Shown: piece after piece, positions 51,052 to 61,025 of the stretch
How the letters are laid out: every line of letters begins with the position of its first letter
How positions within the stretch are numbered: the first letter of the stretch is position 1
NCBI RefSeq assembly: GCF_001010285.1
Contig: NZ_CP011104.1
Location: 2,666,001-2,730,000 of the forward strand
Length of the DNA: 64,000 nucleotides
Reading direction: 5' to 3'
Origin: Photorhabdus thracensis
Lineage (GTDB): Bacteria > Pseudomonadota > Gammaproteobacteria > Enterobacterales > Enterobacteriaceae
Translations under genes and position numbers: made by a program
The notes under the pieces: generated by a model
The model's input: the letters and a program-made list of their open reading frames with translations, nothing else
What the model was told of the DNA's origin: nothing
The model's database searches: none

Positions 51052-52059
51052 ATGAACAGAATCGTTAAAGCTGCCGCAGTGCAATGTAGTCCAGTGCTTT
51101 ATAGTCAAGCCGCAACGGTAAAAAAAATCTGTGACATTATTTTAGAGCTTGGAAAACAAGGAGTGCAATTTGCTGTTTTTCCTGAAACCGTCGTGCCTTA
51201 TTACCCTTATTTTTCCTTCGTACAACCGCCATTCGCCACGGGTAAAGAACATTTAAAGCTGTTGAATGAATCAGTGGTTGTACCTTCCGAAGCAACCTTA
51301 GCGATTGGGCAAGCCTGTCTTGAGGCCAGCATGGTAGTGTCGATTGGCATTAATGAACGTGCGGGCAGTACGATTTATAACGCCCAACTGTTATTTGATA
51401 CCGATGGTTCAATCATTCAGCATCGACGCAAAATTACCCCAACTTACCATGAACGAATGGTGTGGGGGCAAGGTGATGGCAGTGGTTTACGTGCCATTAA
51501 TTCTGCGGTGGGACGTATTGGTTCGCTGGCATGTTGGGAACATTACAACCCGTTGGCCCGTTTTTCTTTAATGGCAGATGGTGAGCAAATTCATGCTTCC
51601 ATGTTTCCTGGTTCGTTGGTAGGACAAGTGTTTGCCGATCAAATCAACGCAACCATTCAACACCATGCTTTAGAGTCTGGCTGTTTTGTGGTCAATGCCA
51701 CCGCATGGCTGCATCCCGAACAGCAACAGCAAATTATGCAGGATACCGGCTGTGATATCGGTCCAATTTCAGGCGGATGTTTTACCGCCATCGTTTCTCC
51801 CGAAGGCAAGTTCCTGGCTAAACCGATCACGCAAGGTGAAGGTTATTGCATTGCCGATCTGGATTTCAATCTGATTGATAAACGCAAACGCATGATGGAT
51901 TCAATTGGACATTACAGTCGCCCTGAATTGCTCAGTTTATTGATTGATCGTCGTCCAACACATATATTACACGAACTGAAAGTTGAACCATCAGATCAAA
52001 GTTATCTCGAAAAGTTCTCAAAACTTAATGAAGAACATGCCGAAACCGTATTGATGTAA
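51052..52059 (+). CDS. Nit1C: Nit6803-type nitrilase
   Basis: 335 residues of the carbon-nitrogen hydrolase superfamily. The catalytic triad is readable: E in [15 protein letters not shown] in [20 protein letters not shown] (RRKI) and C in [10 protein letters not shown]. It hydrolyses nitriles, and in Nit1C clusters it has been linked to cyanide assimilation. Length and motifs match Synechocystis Nit6803. The exact substrate cannot be read from sequence. Second gene of the operon, 29 bp after the first. Confidence 0.92.
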   Translation: MNRIVKAAAVQCSPVLYSQAATVKKICDIILELGKQGVQFAVFPETVVPYYPYFSFVQPPFATGKEHLKLLNESVVVPSEATLAIGQACLEASMVVSIGINERAGSTIYNAQLLFDTDGSIIQHRRKITPTYHERMVWGQGDGSGLRAINSAVGRIGSLACWEHYNPLARFSLMADGEQIHASMFPGSLVGQVFADQINATIQHHALESGCFVVNATAWLHPEQQQQIMQDTGCDIGPISGGCFTAIVSPEGKFLAKPITQGEGYCIADLDFNLIDKRKRMMDSIGHYSRPELLSLLIDRRPTHILHELKVEPSDQSYLEKFSKLNEEHAETVLM

Positions 52060-52083
52060 ACCCAATCGATAGGGGGGTTAAAG

Positions 52084-53163
52084 ATGTCAGCAATACAACT
52101 ATTAACCGATTTGCAATGTAATGGTCTGAAATGGGAAGGCAAGTTTGGCTTGTCCCGTAAAGGTGGCGCAGGGCCAAGCGATCATAAAGCACTGAGCCTT
52201 GACGGACAGACCATGATGATTCCTGTGCTGAACCTTGCAGCACAAGACTCTCCCTATACCGCAAGGCCTGAACCGCACTCCGACAAGGTGATTGTCTTTA
52301 AAAACCGGATCCCTGTGGCGACCTTAACCGCACCTGCACGACCCCGTTTTTATGATTTAAAAACCGCCGAAGGCATTGCCTATGAACAAATTGCGACCTT
52401 ACATAGCCATGATGTGTTGGCGACAACGGTGTTACAGCATTGTATTCGAATGAAGGACAAGGCAACTGCATGCCAATTTTGCTCGATTGATCAGTCGTTA
52501 AAAGAGGGTCGAACCTTGATCCGTAAGCGCCCGGATCAATTGGCGGAGGTCGCGAAAGCCGCCGTTGAACTGGATGGCGTCAAGCAAATGGTGATCACCA
52601 CAGGTACGCCAAATACGGGAGATCGTGGGGCAAAAATTTTATACGACTCAGTTAAAGCGATTAAGGCGCAAGTCGATTTGCCGATACAGGTACAGTGCGA
52701 ACCACCCGATGATTTTGCCTGGTTTCAACGTTTAAAAGATGCAGGAGCTGTGTCGATTGGGATGCACCTTGAGGCGGTGACCGAGCGTGTACGGCAGAAA
52801 ATTATGCCGGGTAAAGCCGAAGTATCGTTGGAAAAATATTTTGCGGCATTTGAGGCAGCCGTTGCGGTGTTCGGTCGGGGGCAAGTCAGTACCTACATTT
52901 TGGCAGGTTTAGGCGACACCGAACAGGAAATCGTGGAGATGACCGCCAAACTGACTGAAATGGGGGTGTATCCATTTGTCGTGCCGTTTGTGCCGATTCA
53001 AGGTACGCCATTAGAGCATCATCCTAAACCTGATCACGCTTTTATGCAGTCGCTTTATCCGAAAATTGGACAGCAACTTAAACAGCAGGGTCTGAACTCG
53101 GAAAATACTCAAGCAGGCTGTGCCAAATGTGGCGCTTGCTCTTCGCTGAAAGCGTATGAATAA
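52084..53163 (+). CDS. Nit1C: MSMEG_0568-family radical SAM protein
   Basis: 359 residues. The iron-sulphur cysteines lie in QHCIRMKDKATACQFCSIDQ, spaced C-X9-C-X2-C, which differs from the classic CX3CX2C but is as I recall for this biotin-synthase-like family. Strand/helix signatures of a TIM barrel follow (VTTGTPNTGDRG-type segment at MVITTGTPNTGD; QVQCEPPDDF; IGMHLEAVTERVR). The C-terminus has a second cysteine cluster (AGCAKCGACSS), perhaps an auxiliary cluster. The reaction is unknown. Confidence 0.88.
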   Translation: MSAIQLLTDLQCNGLKWEGKFGLSRKGGAGPSDHKALSLDGQTMMIPVLNLAAQDSPYTARPEPHSDKVIVFKNRIPVATLTAPARPRFYDLKTAEGIAYEQIATLHSHDVLATTVLQHCIRMKDKATACQFCSIDQSLKEGRTLIRKRPDQLAEVAKAAVELDGVKQMVITTGTPNTGDRGAKILYDSVKAIKAQVDLPIQVQCEPPDDFAWFQRLKDAGAVSIGMHLEAVTERVRQKIMPGKAEVSLEKYFAAFEAAVAVFGRGQVSTYILAGLGDTEQEIVEMTAKLTEMGVYPFVVPFVPIQGTPLEHHPKPDHAFMQSLYPKIGQQLKQQGLNSENTQAGCAKCGACSSLKAYE

Positions 53164-53175
53164 GGAGAATGTGAT

Positions 53176-53739
53176 ATGGAACGTTCTCACGATCCTTGGC
53201 TGCTTGAGCCAAATAAAGAGCTGAAACCATTTATTAGCGATGACATTACCATCAAAATTGTGTCGGAAGATTGGGAGCGTCACCAATATTATCGTTTGCG
53301 TGAAGTAACCTTTCGCGATGAACAGAAAATCTTGCAAGAAGATCGTGACAAGCACGATGTTGAAGCATTAGGCATTGTTGCCATTGGAAAAATGTTTGGT
53401 GAGCATGACCGTGTAATTGGTGCAGTGCGAATTTTCCCTGATGGCGAACAGACGTGGTATGGCGGGCGTTTATGCGTAGAACCTTTATATCGACGTCACC
53501 ATATCATTGGTAAAGCATTAATCAATACCGCGGTATCGACCGCCAAAAACCTAGGATGCCGTACCTTTTTAGCCACCGTGCAAAGTCAAAATGAACGCTA
53601 TTTCCAAAGGTTATGTTGGGATAGTTTGTGTCAGCTGACCGTTGACAACATTCCACATGTGCTGATGCAGGCACAGATTGAAAACTATCCGTTACAGCAT
53701 ATCCCGATGCAAGCCTATATGCAGAAGGAGACGCGATGA
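53176..53739 (+). CDS. Nit1C: MSMEG_0567/Sll0786-family N-acetyltransferase
   Basis: 187 residues of the GNAT fold: YYRLREVTFRDEQKILQEDR at the N-terminus, VIGAVRIFPDGEQTWYGGRL, then the acetyl-CoA loop VEPLYRRHHIIGKALINTAV. Conserved in Nit1C clusters; acceptor unknown. The stop codon overlaps the next gene's ATG (ATGA), so translation is coupled. Confidence 0.9.
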   Translation: MERSHDPWLLEPNKELKPFISDDITIKIVSEDWERHQYYRLREVTFRDEQKILQEDRDKHDVEALGIVAIGKMFGEHDRVIGAVRIFPDGEQTWYGGRLCVEPLYRRHHIIGKALINTAVSTAKNLGCRTFLATVQSQNERYFQRLCWDSLCQLTVDNIPHVLMQAQIENYPLQHIPMQAYMQKETR

Positions 53740-54791
53740 TGGCACTCAATCAACTACTTGAAATGTTAAAACATACACCCGCTATGCAGTCCAAGCAGAC
53801 GATTGCTCAGACGGTTTCAGTCAATACACCTTGCCATGTGGATTCATTGGATAGCTTATATGCCTGTCCCGGAGATGATACGGCGGCACTGCCGCTAAAT
53901 GGTCAATATGTATTGCACGCCTGTGAAGGAATGCTACCCAGTTTTGTGACCAATCATCCTTATTTTGCCGGATGGTCAGCGGTGATGGCGAATATCAGTG
54001 ATATTGCCGCAATGGGTGGCCGGGCATTGTCCGTGGTGAATAGTTTTTGGCATACCAGTAGCGAACATGCCCGGTTGTTAATGCAAGGTATGCAGGATGC
54101 TTGTCGTGCTTATGATGTGCCATTGATCGGTGGACATACTAATCTTGGCGTCGTTTATCAGCCCACTTTATCCGTTGCGATTCAAGGCATAGCGCGAAAA
54201 CTGCTCTCGGTGTTGCATGTCAAACCACAACAAAAAATTCTGATTGCGTTAAATCTGCGAGGGCAATTCCACGCCAATACCACTTATTGGAAATGCTTTG
54301 AGCGGGTGCCTGACCGCATTTTACAGTCACAAATTGCCTTGTTGCCGCAATTAGCAGAGGCAAATCTGGTTCATGCCGCCCGTGATATTAGCAATGCCGG
54401 CATTTTAGGCAGTTTGTTGATGCTGCTCGAAGCTACAGCATCGGGGGCGCATATCAACTTAGATGCCATTCCTAAACCTGATAATGTGGACTGGTTTAAA
54501 TGGCTGCAAATTTTCCCCAGTTTTGGTTTTTTACTGACTGCCGATGCAAATGAATGTGAAAAAATTATCGGGCTGTTTCACCGTCAGGGCATTGCCTGCT
54601 CGGTGATTGGTGAAACCAATGTCAGTGGTGCGGTTGCCGTGCAGCAACAACAGCAATACGACATATTTTGGGATTTCAACAGCCAAATGTTTACCGGTTT
54701 TTGTTATGCCGATGTTTTAACAAAGTTACAGGCTCAATCCGTACAGATTGAAGCTAAAAGTCAGCAGGAGTCTATGTTATGCCCAGTGTGA
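53736..54791 (+). CDS. Nit1C: Sll0787-family AIR synthase-like protein
   Basis: 351 residues related to the PurM/AIR synthase family of ATP-binding enzymes: GDDTAALPLNGQYVLHACEG, YFAGWSAVMANISDIAAMGG, VPLIGGHTNLGVVYQPTLSV and VHAARDISNAGILGSLLMLL. These segments carry the Asp/Gly-rich nucleotide site of the family. In other bacteria it can be fused to the acetyltransferase (MSMEG_0567); here they are separate, overlapping genes. The product is unknown. Confidence 0.9.
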   Translation: MMALNQLLEMLKHTPAMQSKQTIAQTVSVNTPCHVDSLDSLYACPGDDTAALPLNGQYVLHACEGMLPSFVTNHPYFAGWSAVMANISDIAAMGGRALSVVNSFWHTSSEHARLLMQGMQDACRAYDVPLIGGHTNLGVVYQPTLSVAIQGIARKLLSVLHVKPQQKILIALNLRGQFHANTTYWKCFERVPDRILQSQIALLPQLAEANLVHAARDISNAGILGSLLMLLEATASGAHINLDAIPKPDNVDWFKWLQIFPSFGFLLTADANECEKIIGLFHRQGIACSVIGETNVSGAVAVQQQQQYDIFWDFNSQMFTGFCYADVLTKLQAQSVQIEAKSQQESMLCPV

Positions 54792-55069
54792 ATTTTACTG
54801 TGAAATGGCCTGATGGGGAGCTGATGCAATATTACTCACCCTCAACGGTGATTTATGAATATCTGTCCATTGGTCAGCGTTACCCAAGTACGCAGTTCTT
54901 GCATCAGGTTGAAAATGGCCTGAATGCCGCATCGGAAAGGGTACAGGTACGTCATGGCTTTGCCTGTAGTTCGGCCATGGACACTCTGGCAATGATCAAA
55001 CGCCAAGCCAAATTCTTCAGGCTAAGTCCGGCAGATCAAATTGAAGTTATTGAAATGACTAATCAATGA
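54779..55069 (+). CDS. Nit1C: MSMEG_0570-family protein
   Basis: 96 residues: MPSVNFTVKWPDGELMQYYS, PSTVIYEYLSIGQRYPSTQF, HGFACSSAMDTLAMIKRQA. Matches the small MSMEG_0570 nitrogen-starvation family, function unknown. Overlaps the preceding gene by 13 bp. Confidence 0.88.
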   Translation: MPSVNFTVKWPDGELMQYYSPSTVIYEYLSIGQRYPSTQFLHQVENGLNAASERVQVRHGFACSSAMDTLAMIKRQAKFFRLSPADQIEVIEMTNQ

Positions 55070-55081
55070 GAGAGGTGTCCC

Positions 55082-56431
55082 ATGTTAAATATCCAAAATC
55101 AAATGTTACAGCCACATTATGATGTGGTGATTATTGGTGGTGGTCAGGCGGGTTTATGTATCAGCCATTATTTGCAAAAAACAGGCATTGACCATGTGAT
55201 ATTAGAAAAAGAATCCGAGTTGACCCATAGCTGGCGCCGTAAACGTTGGGATAATTTTACCCTGGTGACACCGAACTGGCAGTGTCTATTGCCTGAACAT
55301 CCTTATCAGGGAAAAGACCCTGACGGCTTTATGACAAAGCCTGAGATTGAGGCATATCTTGATGAGTTTATTGAAAAAACTAATCCTCCTGCCATTTTAA
55401 ATATTCAGGTAGAACATGTGAAAAAAGTGGCGGCACATGAGTTTGTCATTAAAACCAATCACGGTACAACCACAGCCAAACAGCTTGTCGTTGCAGCAGG
55501 TGGATACCACACCCCGATTTATCCAAAACTCAGCGATGCCTTGCCTAAGCAGGTGAAAGTAATGCATTCGCAAGAGTATTTAAATGCAGATCAACTGCCC
55601 GAAGGAGCGGTGTTGGTGGTTGGGTCAGGGCAGTCTGGCGCACAGATTGCCGAAGATTTACATCTGGCAGGCAAAAAAGTCTATTTATCGACAGGCAATG
55701 CACCACGTTGCGCCCGATTCTATCGCGGTAAAGATGTGGTGAAGTGGTTGTTTGATATGGGTTATTACGAAACTACTGTCAACAATCATCGTTATAGTGA
55801 AGAAGTACGTAACAGCACCAACCACTATGTCACCGGCCGTGATGGTGGCCGTGATATTGACCTGCGCAAATTTGCCTTAGAAGGTATGCAACTGTTCGGA
55901 TATTTTGATGACTTTAAAGAGGGCCAATTCTGGTTTAAACCCAATTTATCAGAAAACCTGGACAGTGCCGATGCCACTTATAATCGTATTAACGCCTCGA
56001 TTGATGAGTATTTAGCGAAAAACAATATTGCAACCGATGAACCTGCCTCGGTGTATCAACCTGTTTGGCAGCCTGAACAGGAAATCACCCATATTGACTT
56101 AGCAAAAGAAAATATTACTTCCGTGATTTGGTGTATTGGTTTCAGACCAGATTATTCATGGCTTGATTTAGATATTTTTCAAATCAATGGTTATCCAAAA
56201 CATGACCGTGGCATTACCATCGATCCGAATGTCACGTTTATTGGTTTGCCATGGTTATATACATGGGGTTCCGGGCGTTTTATGGGGATTGATCAGGATG
56301 CCGCCTATGTGGTGCAGCATATTGAGCAACAAATAAGTCAGCAAAATATAGATATATTACCTACTTTGATTAAAGGTGCTAAATCTGAAATTAAAGGTAA
56401 AAGAATATCACATTCAGGGGAGTCCATATAA
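55082..56431 (+). CDS. Nit1C: MSMEG_0569-family flavin-dependent oxidoreductase
   Basis: 449 residues. FAD-binding GxGxxG is VVIIGGGQAGLCISHYL, the NADPH-site glycine motif is VLVVGSGQSGAQIAEDL, and VIWCIGFRPDYSWLDL plus TFIGLPWLYTWGSGRFMG complete the flavin monooxygenase (FMO-like) pattern. It is the last gene of the cluster. Nit1C flavoproteins are thought to oxidise or oxygenate the pathway intermediate; the reaction is unknown. It ends in an AT-rich gap with no clear terminator. Confidence 0.9.
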   Translation: MLNIQNQMLQPHYDVVIIGGGQAGLCISHYLQKTGIDHVILEKESELTHSWRRKRWDNFTLVTPNWQCLLPEHPYQGKDPDGFMTKPEIEAYLDEFIEKTNPPAILNIQVEHVKKVAAHEFVIKTNHGTTTAKQLVVAAGGYHTPIYPKLSDALPKQVKVMHSQEYLNADQLPEGAVLVVGSGQSGAQIAEDLHLAGKKVYLSTGNAPRCARFYRGKDVVKWLFDMGYYETTVNNHRYSEEVRNSTNHYVTGRDGGRDIDLRKFALEGMQLFGYFDDFKEGQFWFKPNLSENLDSADATYNRINASIDEYLAKNNIATDEPASVYQPVWQPEQEITHIDLAKENITSVIWCIGFRPDYSWLDLDIFQINGYPKHDRGITIDPNVTFIGLPWLYTWGSGRFMGIDQDAAYVVQHIEQQISQQNIDILPTLIKGAKSEIKGKRISHSGESI

Positions 56432-56737
56432 AGGCATAACGACAGGTCATTAGCATCTCTCTATTATTTAACGTTGATAATATCGTTCATTTCAACAATT
56501 GATGACATGACATAATCATTATAAGAATAATAATTTCCAAAAAACATATCAAAAGTGTTTTATATTTATTCACTGATATTTATCCGAGAATTAACCAATG
56601 TAAAAATCATATCTAATGTATCACTAATGTATTAGTATATAATAAGAGAAAAACTTTCAGTAATTATTAAATTCATACTAAATAATATACCTCTTCGATA
56701 AATAAAATACGTTGGCCTTTAGCTAAGGATAAAAAAC
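56432..56737. other. AT-rich intergenic region, 306 bp
   Basis: No gene. Highly AT-rich, with many TAT/ATA tracts. It presumably contains the methyltransferase promoter; no strong hexamers assigned. Confidence 0.35.
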
Positions 56738-57475
56738 ATGAAAAATGACACTTTATATGACCCTATTGCACATCTTTACGAGAGCTTTTCAGATGCTGCT
56801 GCCCATATCAAAGTAGAAATCAGAACTATCTTCGATCTGGCAGGAGATATACACGGGAAATCAGTGTTAGATTTAGCCTGTGGATATGGTCTTTTTAGTC
56901 GAGAATACAAAAATCGTGGTGCGTCAAAAGTCATTGGAGTCGATATATCAGATAACATGATAGCAATTGCGAAAAGCAAATCACAACAATACGGTGACGA
57001 TATCGAATTTCACGTAAGAGATGTCTGTAAGATGGAGTCATTTGGCAAATTTGACATAGTCAATACAGCCTGGTTATTCTGCCATGCAGAATCTATTGAA
57101 GACCTTGAAACTATGTTCCGTGTCATTGCCGCTCATCTCAAGCCTTCCGGTAAACTCATTGCGTATACCGTTGAACCTGATTATCGATTAGAAAAAGGGA
57201 ATTATGAAAATTATTGTATAAAAATTCTAAGTGAAGAACTCGTGAAAGACACAACCCTCATGAGAGCTGAATTTCTTACCACACCACCCAGCCCTTTCAC
57301 TATGTATCATTGGAGTCGTGAACAATATCAAACAGCGATCCAAAAGGCGGGGTTCAAACAATTTAGATGGCAAAAACCAATGCTGTTAAAAAGCGATATT
57401 GATAATCATCCCCTAGGTTTTTGGGATGATTATCAACGAAATTGCCTTGATACAGCGCTTGTTTGTCAGTTTTAA
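56738..57475 (+). CDS. class I SAM-dependent methyltransferase
   Basis: 245 residues. SAM-binding motif I is SVLDLACGYGLFSREYK, followed by VIGVDISDNMIAIAKSK (motif II acidic residue). The post-motif FDIVNTAWLFCHAESIEDLE is also typical. Substrate is not predictable; the aromatic C-terminus (HPLGFWDDYQRNC) is like small-molecule methylases. It stands alone between Nit1C and the type VI genes and is followed by a terminator. Confidence 0.87.
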   Translation: MKNDTLYDPIAHLYESFSDAAAHIKVEIRTIFDLAGDIHGKSVLDLACGYGLFSREYKNRGASKVIGVDISDNMIAIAKSKSQQYGDDIEFHVRDVCKMESFGKFDIVNTAWLFCHAESIEDLETMFRVIAAHLKPSGKLIAYTVEPDYRLEKGNYENYCIKILSEELVKDTTLMRAEFLTTPPSPFTMYHWSREQYQTAIQKAGFKQFRWQKPMLLKSDIDNHPLGFWDDYQRNCLDTALVCQF

Positions 57476-57511
57476 CAAGATAACCCCCGAGATCCGCAGT
57501 CTTTCCTACAC

Positions 57512-57546
57512 AAATCCCCCGATAAAAATCGAGGGATTTTTTTAAA
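57512..57546. terminator. bidirectional rho-independent terminator
   Basis: AAATCCCCCGATAAAAATCG then AGGGATTTTTTT. The long stem separates the convergent methyltransferase and tssJ genes, and the A- and T-runs suit both directions. Confidence 0.8.
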
Positions 57547-57605
57547 TTTCCTTCGTGCCGCTTTTCCCAGCGCACTATAAAGCCCCCAAATGGAGGCCCC
57601 ATCGG

Positions 57606-58142
57606 TTACTCGTTCAAAGAGTTGAGTGTAAGTGTGCCGTTACCCAGCTCGATGGGGCGTGGTTTATCCGCATCCAGTTCATCGCGTTTGATCACCAACC
57701 GCCAGTGATTATGGGCCGCATCCGGTGTATGGAACAGCCCCACTACCGCCACAAACCGCGCGGCTTTCTCCATCGGCATATCCAGTGCCACACTCCCTTG
57801 CGGCGCCACCCTGATATCCCGCTGTGCCAGCCAGTCCGCTTTAAGCGCCTCACTATCTCCTTTTAACAGTTCCGCATAACTGGCTTGCTCAAAGGCTTTA
57901 TTGTCCTTGAGTTGATAAACACGCACCACCGTACTCAGTGGAATTTGTGCACTATTGGTGTTAAGCGCACTGCGGGCATTGAAATCCAGATGCAGTGTCT
58001 TCACCTGCTTATAGAAAAGGGATTCAGTCACGGCGGCAGTACTGTCGGATAGCGTCTGCGTCAGACCACACCCGGTTAACCCCGCAGCCACTAGCCATAC
58101 CATACCGCCCATGATGACTGATTTAAAATTGATAACCGCCAT
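57606..58142 (-). CDS. tssJ: type VI secretion outer-membrane lipoprotein TssJ
   Basis: 178 residues. The lipobox is WLVAAGLTGC with lipidated Cys. The mature part resembles the transthyretin-like TssJ fold: HLDFNARSALNTNSAQIPLS, TVVRVYQLKDNKAFEQASYA, VGLFHTPDAAHNHWRLVIK. TssJ anchors the TssLM membrane complex to the outer membrane. It overlaps tssG by 20 bp and is the last gene of this operon segment. Confidence 0.9.
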   Translation of the reverse strand: MAVINFKSVIMGGMVWLVAAGLTGCGLTQTLSDSTAAVTESLFYKQVKTLHLDFNARSALNTNSAQIPLSTVVRVYQLKDNKAFEQASYAELLKGDSEALKADWLAQRDIRVAPQGSVALDMPMEKAARFVAVVGLFHTPDAAHNHWRLVIKRDELDADKPRPIELGNGTLTLNSLNE

Positions 58143-59208
58143 TTTCGGCCTTCCTATACTGATAACCAGGCAATAGCCCCTGATAGCATCCCAGATTAAT
58201 CGTGACCATCCCTGAAATAATCTGTGCTCCCGGCTTCAAACCGAGTACCCCGGTACGACCTAATCGGACACGCTGCTTCCCCAATTGCGCCGGCGGTAAT
58301 ATCCGTTTAGGCAAAGTGAGCTGTAACCGCACACTGCAACGCCAACCCAGATAAACACGCAGCAACGCCAGTAGATCGGTATGCAATTCCCCTTGCGGCA
58401 ACCAACCCTGAGCTTCATCAGTATCTTCAGTATAAAGATGAAGCCTCATTTGGCTGCTAATATCTGTCCCCACTTTACCCAACACCGGACGCTGAGAAAG
58501 CGTTACTGAATGATGTCGGCTCAACCGGGTCGGTCGGGTTAGCCATACCAGCTTACGATCATGTGGAATGATCCGTGCCTGCGTCAGGGGGGCCAACAAT
58601 TCCACCAAATCAATCACCCCTTCGGCTGTCCGGGTTGGCAACCGCATCGTGCCAATCAGGGCCAGAAAGCGGGAAACGGGTGTGGCGATATGCTGCTGAC
58701 TGCCCGGTATGCCCAGGCCAATCAGCCCAAGCAGATATTGTGATGTCTTGTCTCTCCCCCCTGGCTGATAAGTCGCCGGATAAGAGTATTTACGCCAGAT
58801 ACGGTAATACTGGGTCATCATCCGATGGTTAAAAATATCCAAAAAATCTATCACGCTCTCATAGCCTTCACGCTGCTGAGCGATATCATTCAGATAAGCC
58901 GTCGGCAACGGTGAATCCACACCGTACAGGCCGAGAAACGTGGTACGCACGGTCGGTGGCTGCTCCGGCTGCGCCTCATCCCATTCCACATGTCTCAATT
59001 CACTGGCGGGAAATTCCATCCCCGGATAGGGCCGAAAACGGATGGGATCATCAGCAGGCGAAATCGTACTGCCCAAAGGCGGACGCTCATCCCGCCGGCT
59101 TTCCAGCAACTGACAGAAGCGATAGAAGTTAAAACCGTAAATATTCGGCGCCAGCCGCTGCACTAGCCGGGAATACGCTGATTGTGATTTTCTTTCCATC
59201 GTAAACAT
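58123..59208 (-). CDS. tssG: type VI secretion baseplate protein TssG
   Basis: 361 residues, with the family openers FYRFCQLLESRRDERPPLGS and RFRPYPGMEFPASELRHVEW. TssG with TssF, TssE and TssK builds the baseplate wedge. Start at ATG 59208 (or 59199, MERKSQ); the gene overlaps the tssF 3' end by 46 bp. It lies between tssF and tssJ on the minus strand. Confidence 0.92.
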   Translation of the reverse strand: MFTMERKSQSAYSRLVQRLAPNIYGFNFYRFCQLLESRRDERPPLGSTISPADDPIRFRPYPGMEFPASELRHVEWDEAQPEQPPTVRTTFLGLYGVDSPLPTAYLNDIAQQREGYESVIDFLDIFNHRMMTQYYRIWRKYSYPATYQPGGRDKTSQYLLGLIGLGIPGSQQHIATPVSRFLALIGTMRLPTRTAEGVIDLVELLAPLTQARIIPHDRKLVWLTRPTRLSRHHSVTLSQRPVLGKVGTDISSQMRLHLYTEDTDEAQGWLPQGELHTDLLALLRVYLGWRCSVRLQLTLPKRILPPAQLGKQRVRLGRTGVLGLKPGAQIISGMVTINLGCYQGLLPGYQYRKAENGGYQF

Positions 59209-60923
59209 TTCTCTGAAGGTTGAAGAAGTAGAGTCAACTGGGTAAACAGATGAATATCGGCATACAGCGCAAAGAAACGGTTAAGCATTTCACCAAATAG
59301 AAAAATATCGCCATCGCCGGTGAAGCCGTTACTGTTAAGAGTGATTTCAATATCAACCCCCCGCAACAGAAAGCCCTTTTCAAAACGCTGAATCAAGGTA
59401 TGTTTAACCCCGATAATGGCATCCAGACGGCGGTAATTCATCTCATCATCTGTCCAGTTATACAGCCCCAACGTCCCACGCAATATTTCCGGATTATCCA
59501 TCATGCTCAGAAAGTTGGAACCGAGATGGCTCAATATTCGCCAGTGGAAACGATCATTCGCCGGGGGGTAACAGGGCAGCGTCGGTGAACACAAGTTTTT
59601 CACCGACAATTTGCCCCCGGAAGCTTGTAATGTCTGTTCAAATTGCGCATTACGCAGTGCCTCACGGGGCAACTGACCATTGGTGCCTGTGATACGCAAC
59701 GACAACATTTCATCATCAATATCCGGATCATTTTCAAACGATTCACCGCCAAGGATCAGCCAGGTATCATGCAAACCGGAAGGGCCGGGAGAGACTCGGG
59801 TGTGGTAGTAACGCTCCGGTGCGGTCTGGCGCATGATGCCGCCCCGATGGCGGAAACTGCTAAACGGCACAAAATGTTGCTCCTCACCCCGTCTGAAAGA
59901 GAACACCTCATCCACCGAGTAAATTTCAGTATGACCGTCCTGAATGCGCATCGGGCGCAACAAATACTCATTTTGCATCGGTGAAATGTGCATCGGATCC
60001 GCTTCAACACTAAACAAGTTGATCACCGGGACACAATGCAAACGGATATTTTCCGCCGCAAACGTCAACTGATACGGCCACAGTTCACTCAGTACGATGT
60101 CCAGTTCAAACCACGGCGTACCATCAGGGATGTTCAGCGTGTCCAGGCCGTTGAGGGCCACAAACATAAACTTTTCACGGAAAGTAAAATATTCCAGCAA
60201 CAGTTGATAACCACTGAACGCACTTCCCCCTTTCGGCCACAGGACATCATCACTATCAAAACCCATGGGTGAAAAATAACCCTCAAAACGGCAACGCGCC
60301 ATCTCCGGTAGACGCAGATAAATGTGCTGGGTTTGTCGGGTCAACGCCAAATGCAAAGCAGAACTCACCGGACTATCCGCCTTGAGATACAGGGGCAGTC
60401 GCGCCAAATCGACTTTATCCCACTCCGCCAACCGACCACAGTCGAAGCGCAGACGGATCACTGAACGCCCATCAGCTTCATTTTGCACCGTGGCGGCAGT
60501 GATATGTAACGGCGTAATACGCATATCACGGGTGGTACGGTAATAGCAGCGGGTCCGACCAGCCCCTACGGGCTGGGATACCACCTCAAACCCTTTGGGC
60601 ATATTTTCACTTCTCTGGAGACTCTGATAATCAGGGGCCAGCTCAACAATGGAAAGAGAAGGGATCGTCCGCATATAATGCGGCCATAGCAGGCTAACCA
60701 ACCCTTCCGTCAATTCCGGCAGATCATCGTCAAGCTTCTGACGCATCCGCCCCATCAGAAAAGCAAAGCCTTCAAGTAACCGCTCGACATAAGGATCGCA
60801 ATCCCGCCCGTCGTCCAGATTCAGCATCGCCGCCCGATCCGGGTGTGCCTGTGCAAACTCTTTACCTGCCTCACGCAGATAGTGCATTTCCGCCTCGTAA
60901 TAGCGGAGAATAGGATCATCCAT
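59163..60923 (-). CDS. tssF: type VI secretion baseplate protein TssF
   Basis: 586 residues from ATG 60923 (MDDPILRYYEAEMHYLREAG), the canonical TssF start; a longer frame to 60992 is unlikely. Further signatures are KEFAQAHPDRAAMLNLDDGR, DCDPYVERLLEGFAFLMGRM and LPELTEGLVSLLWPHYMRTI. TssF is the wedge partner of TssG. Between this gene and tssM lie ~100 bp. Confidence 0.94.
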   Translation of the reverse strand: MDDPILRYYEAEMHYLREAGKEFAQAHPDRAAMLNLDDGRDCDPYVERLLEGFAFLMGRMRQKLDDDLPELTEGLVSLLWPHYMRTIPSLSIVELAPDYQSLQRSENMPKGFEVVSQPVGAGRTRCYYRTTRDMRITPLHITAATVQNEADGRSVIRLRFDCGRLAEWDKVDLARLPLYLKADSPVSSALHLALTRQTQHIYLRLPEMARCRFEGYFSPMGFDSDDVLWPKGGSAFSGYQLLLEYFTFREKFMFVALNGLDTLNIPDGTPWFELDIVLSELWPYQLTFAAENIRLHCVPVINLFSVEADPMHISPMQNEYLLRPMRIQDGHTEIYSVDEVFSFRRGEEQHFVPFSSFRHRGGIMRQTAPERYYHTRVSPGPSGLHDTWLILGGESFENDPDIDDEMLSLRITGTNGQLPREALRNAQFEQTLQASGGKLSVKNLCSPTLPCYPPANDRFHWRILSHLGSNFLSMMDNPEILRGTLGLYNWTDDEMNYRRLDAIIGVKHTLIQRFEKGFLLRGVDIEITLNSNGFTGDGDIFLFGEMLNRFFALYADIHLFTQLTLLLQPSEKCLRWKENHNQRIPG

Positions 60924-61025
60924 ATTATGACTCTCATGGTTGTGACAAAAATACCGTTGCCGGTTCAGAATAAATACGTCGTAAAGGGACAAAACAGTTC
61001 ATTAAGGTCATTATTGCCACCGGTT

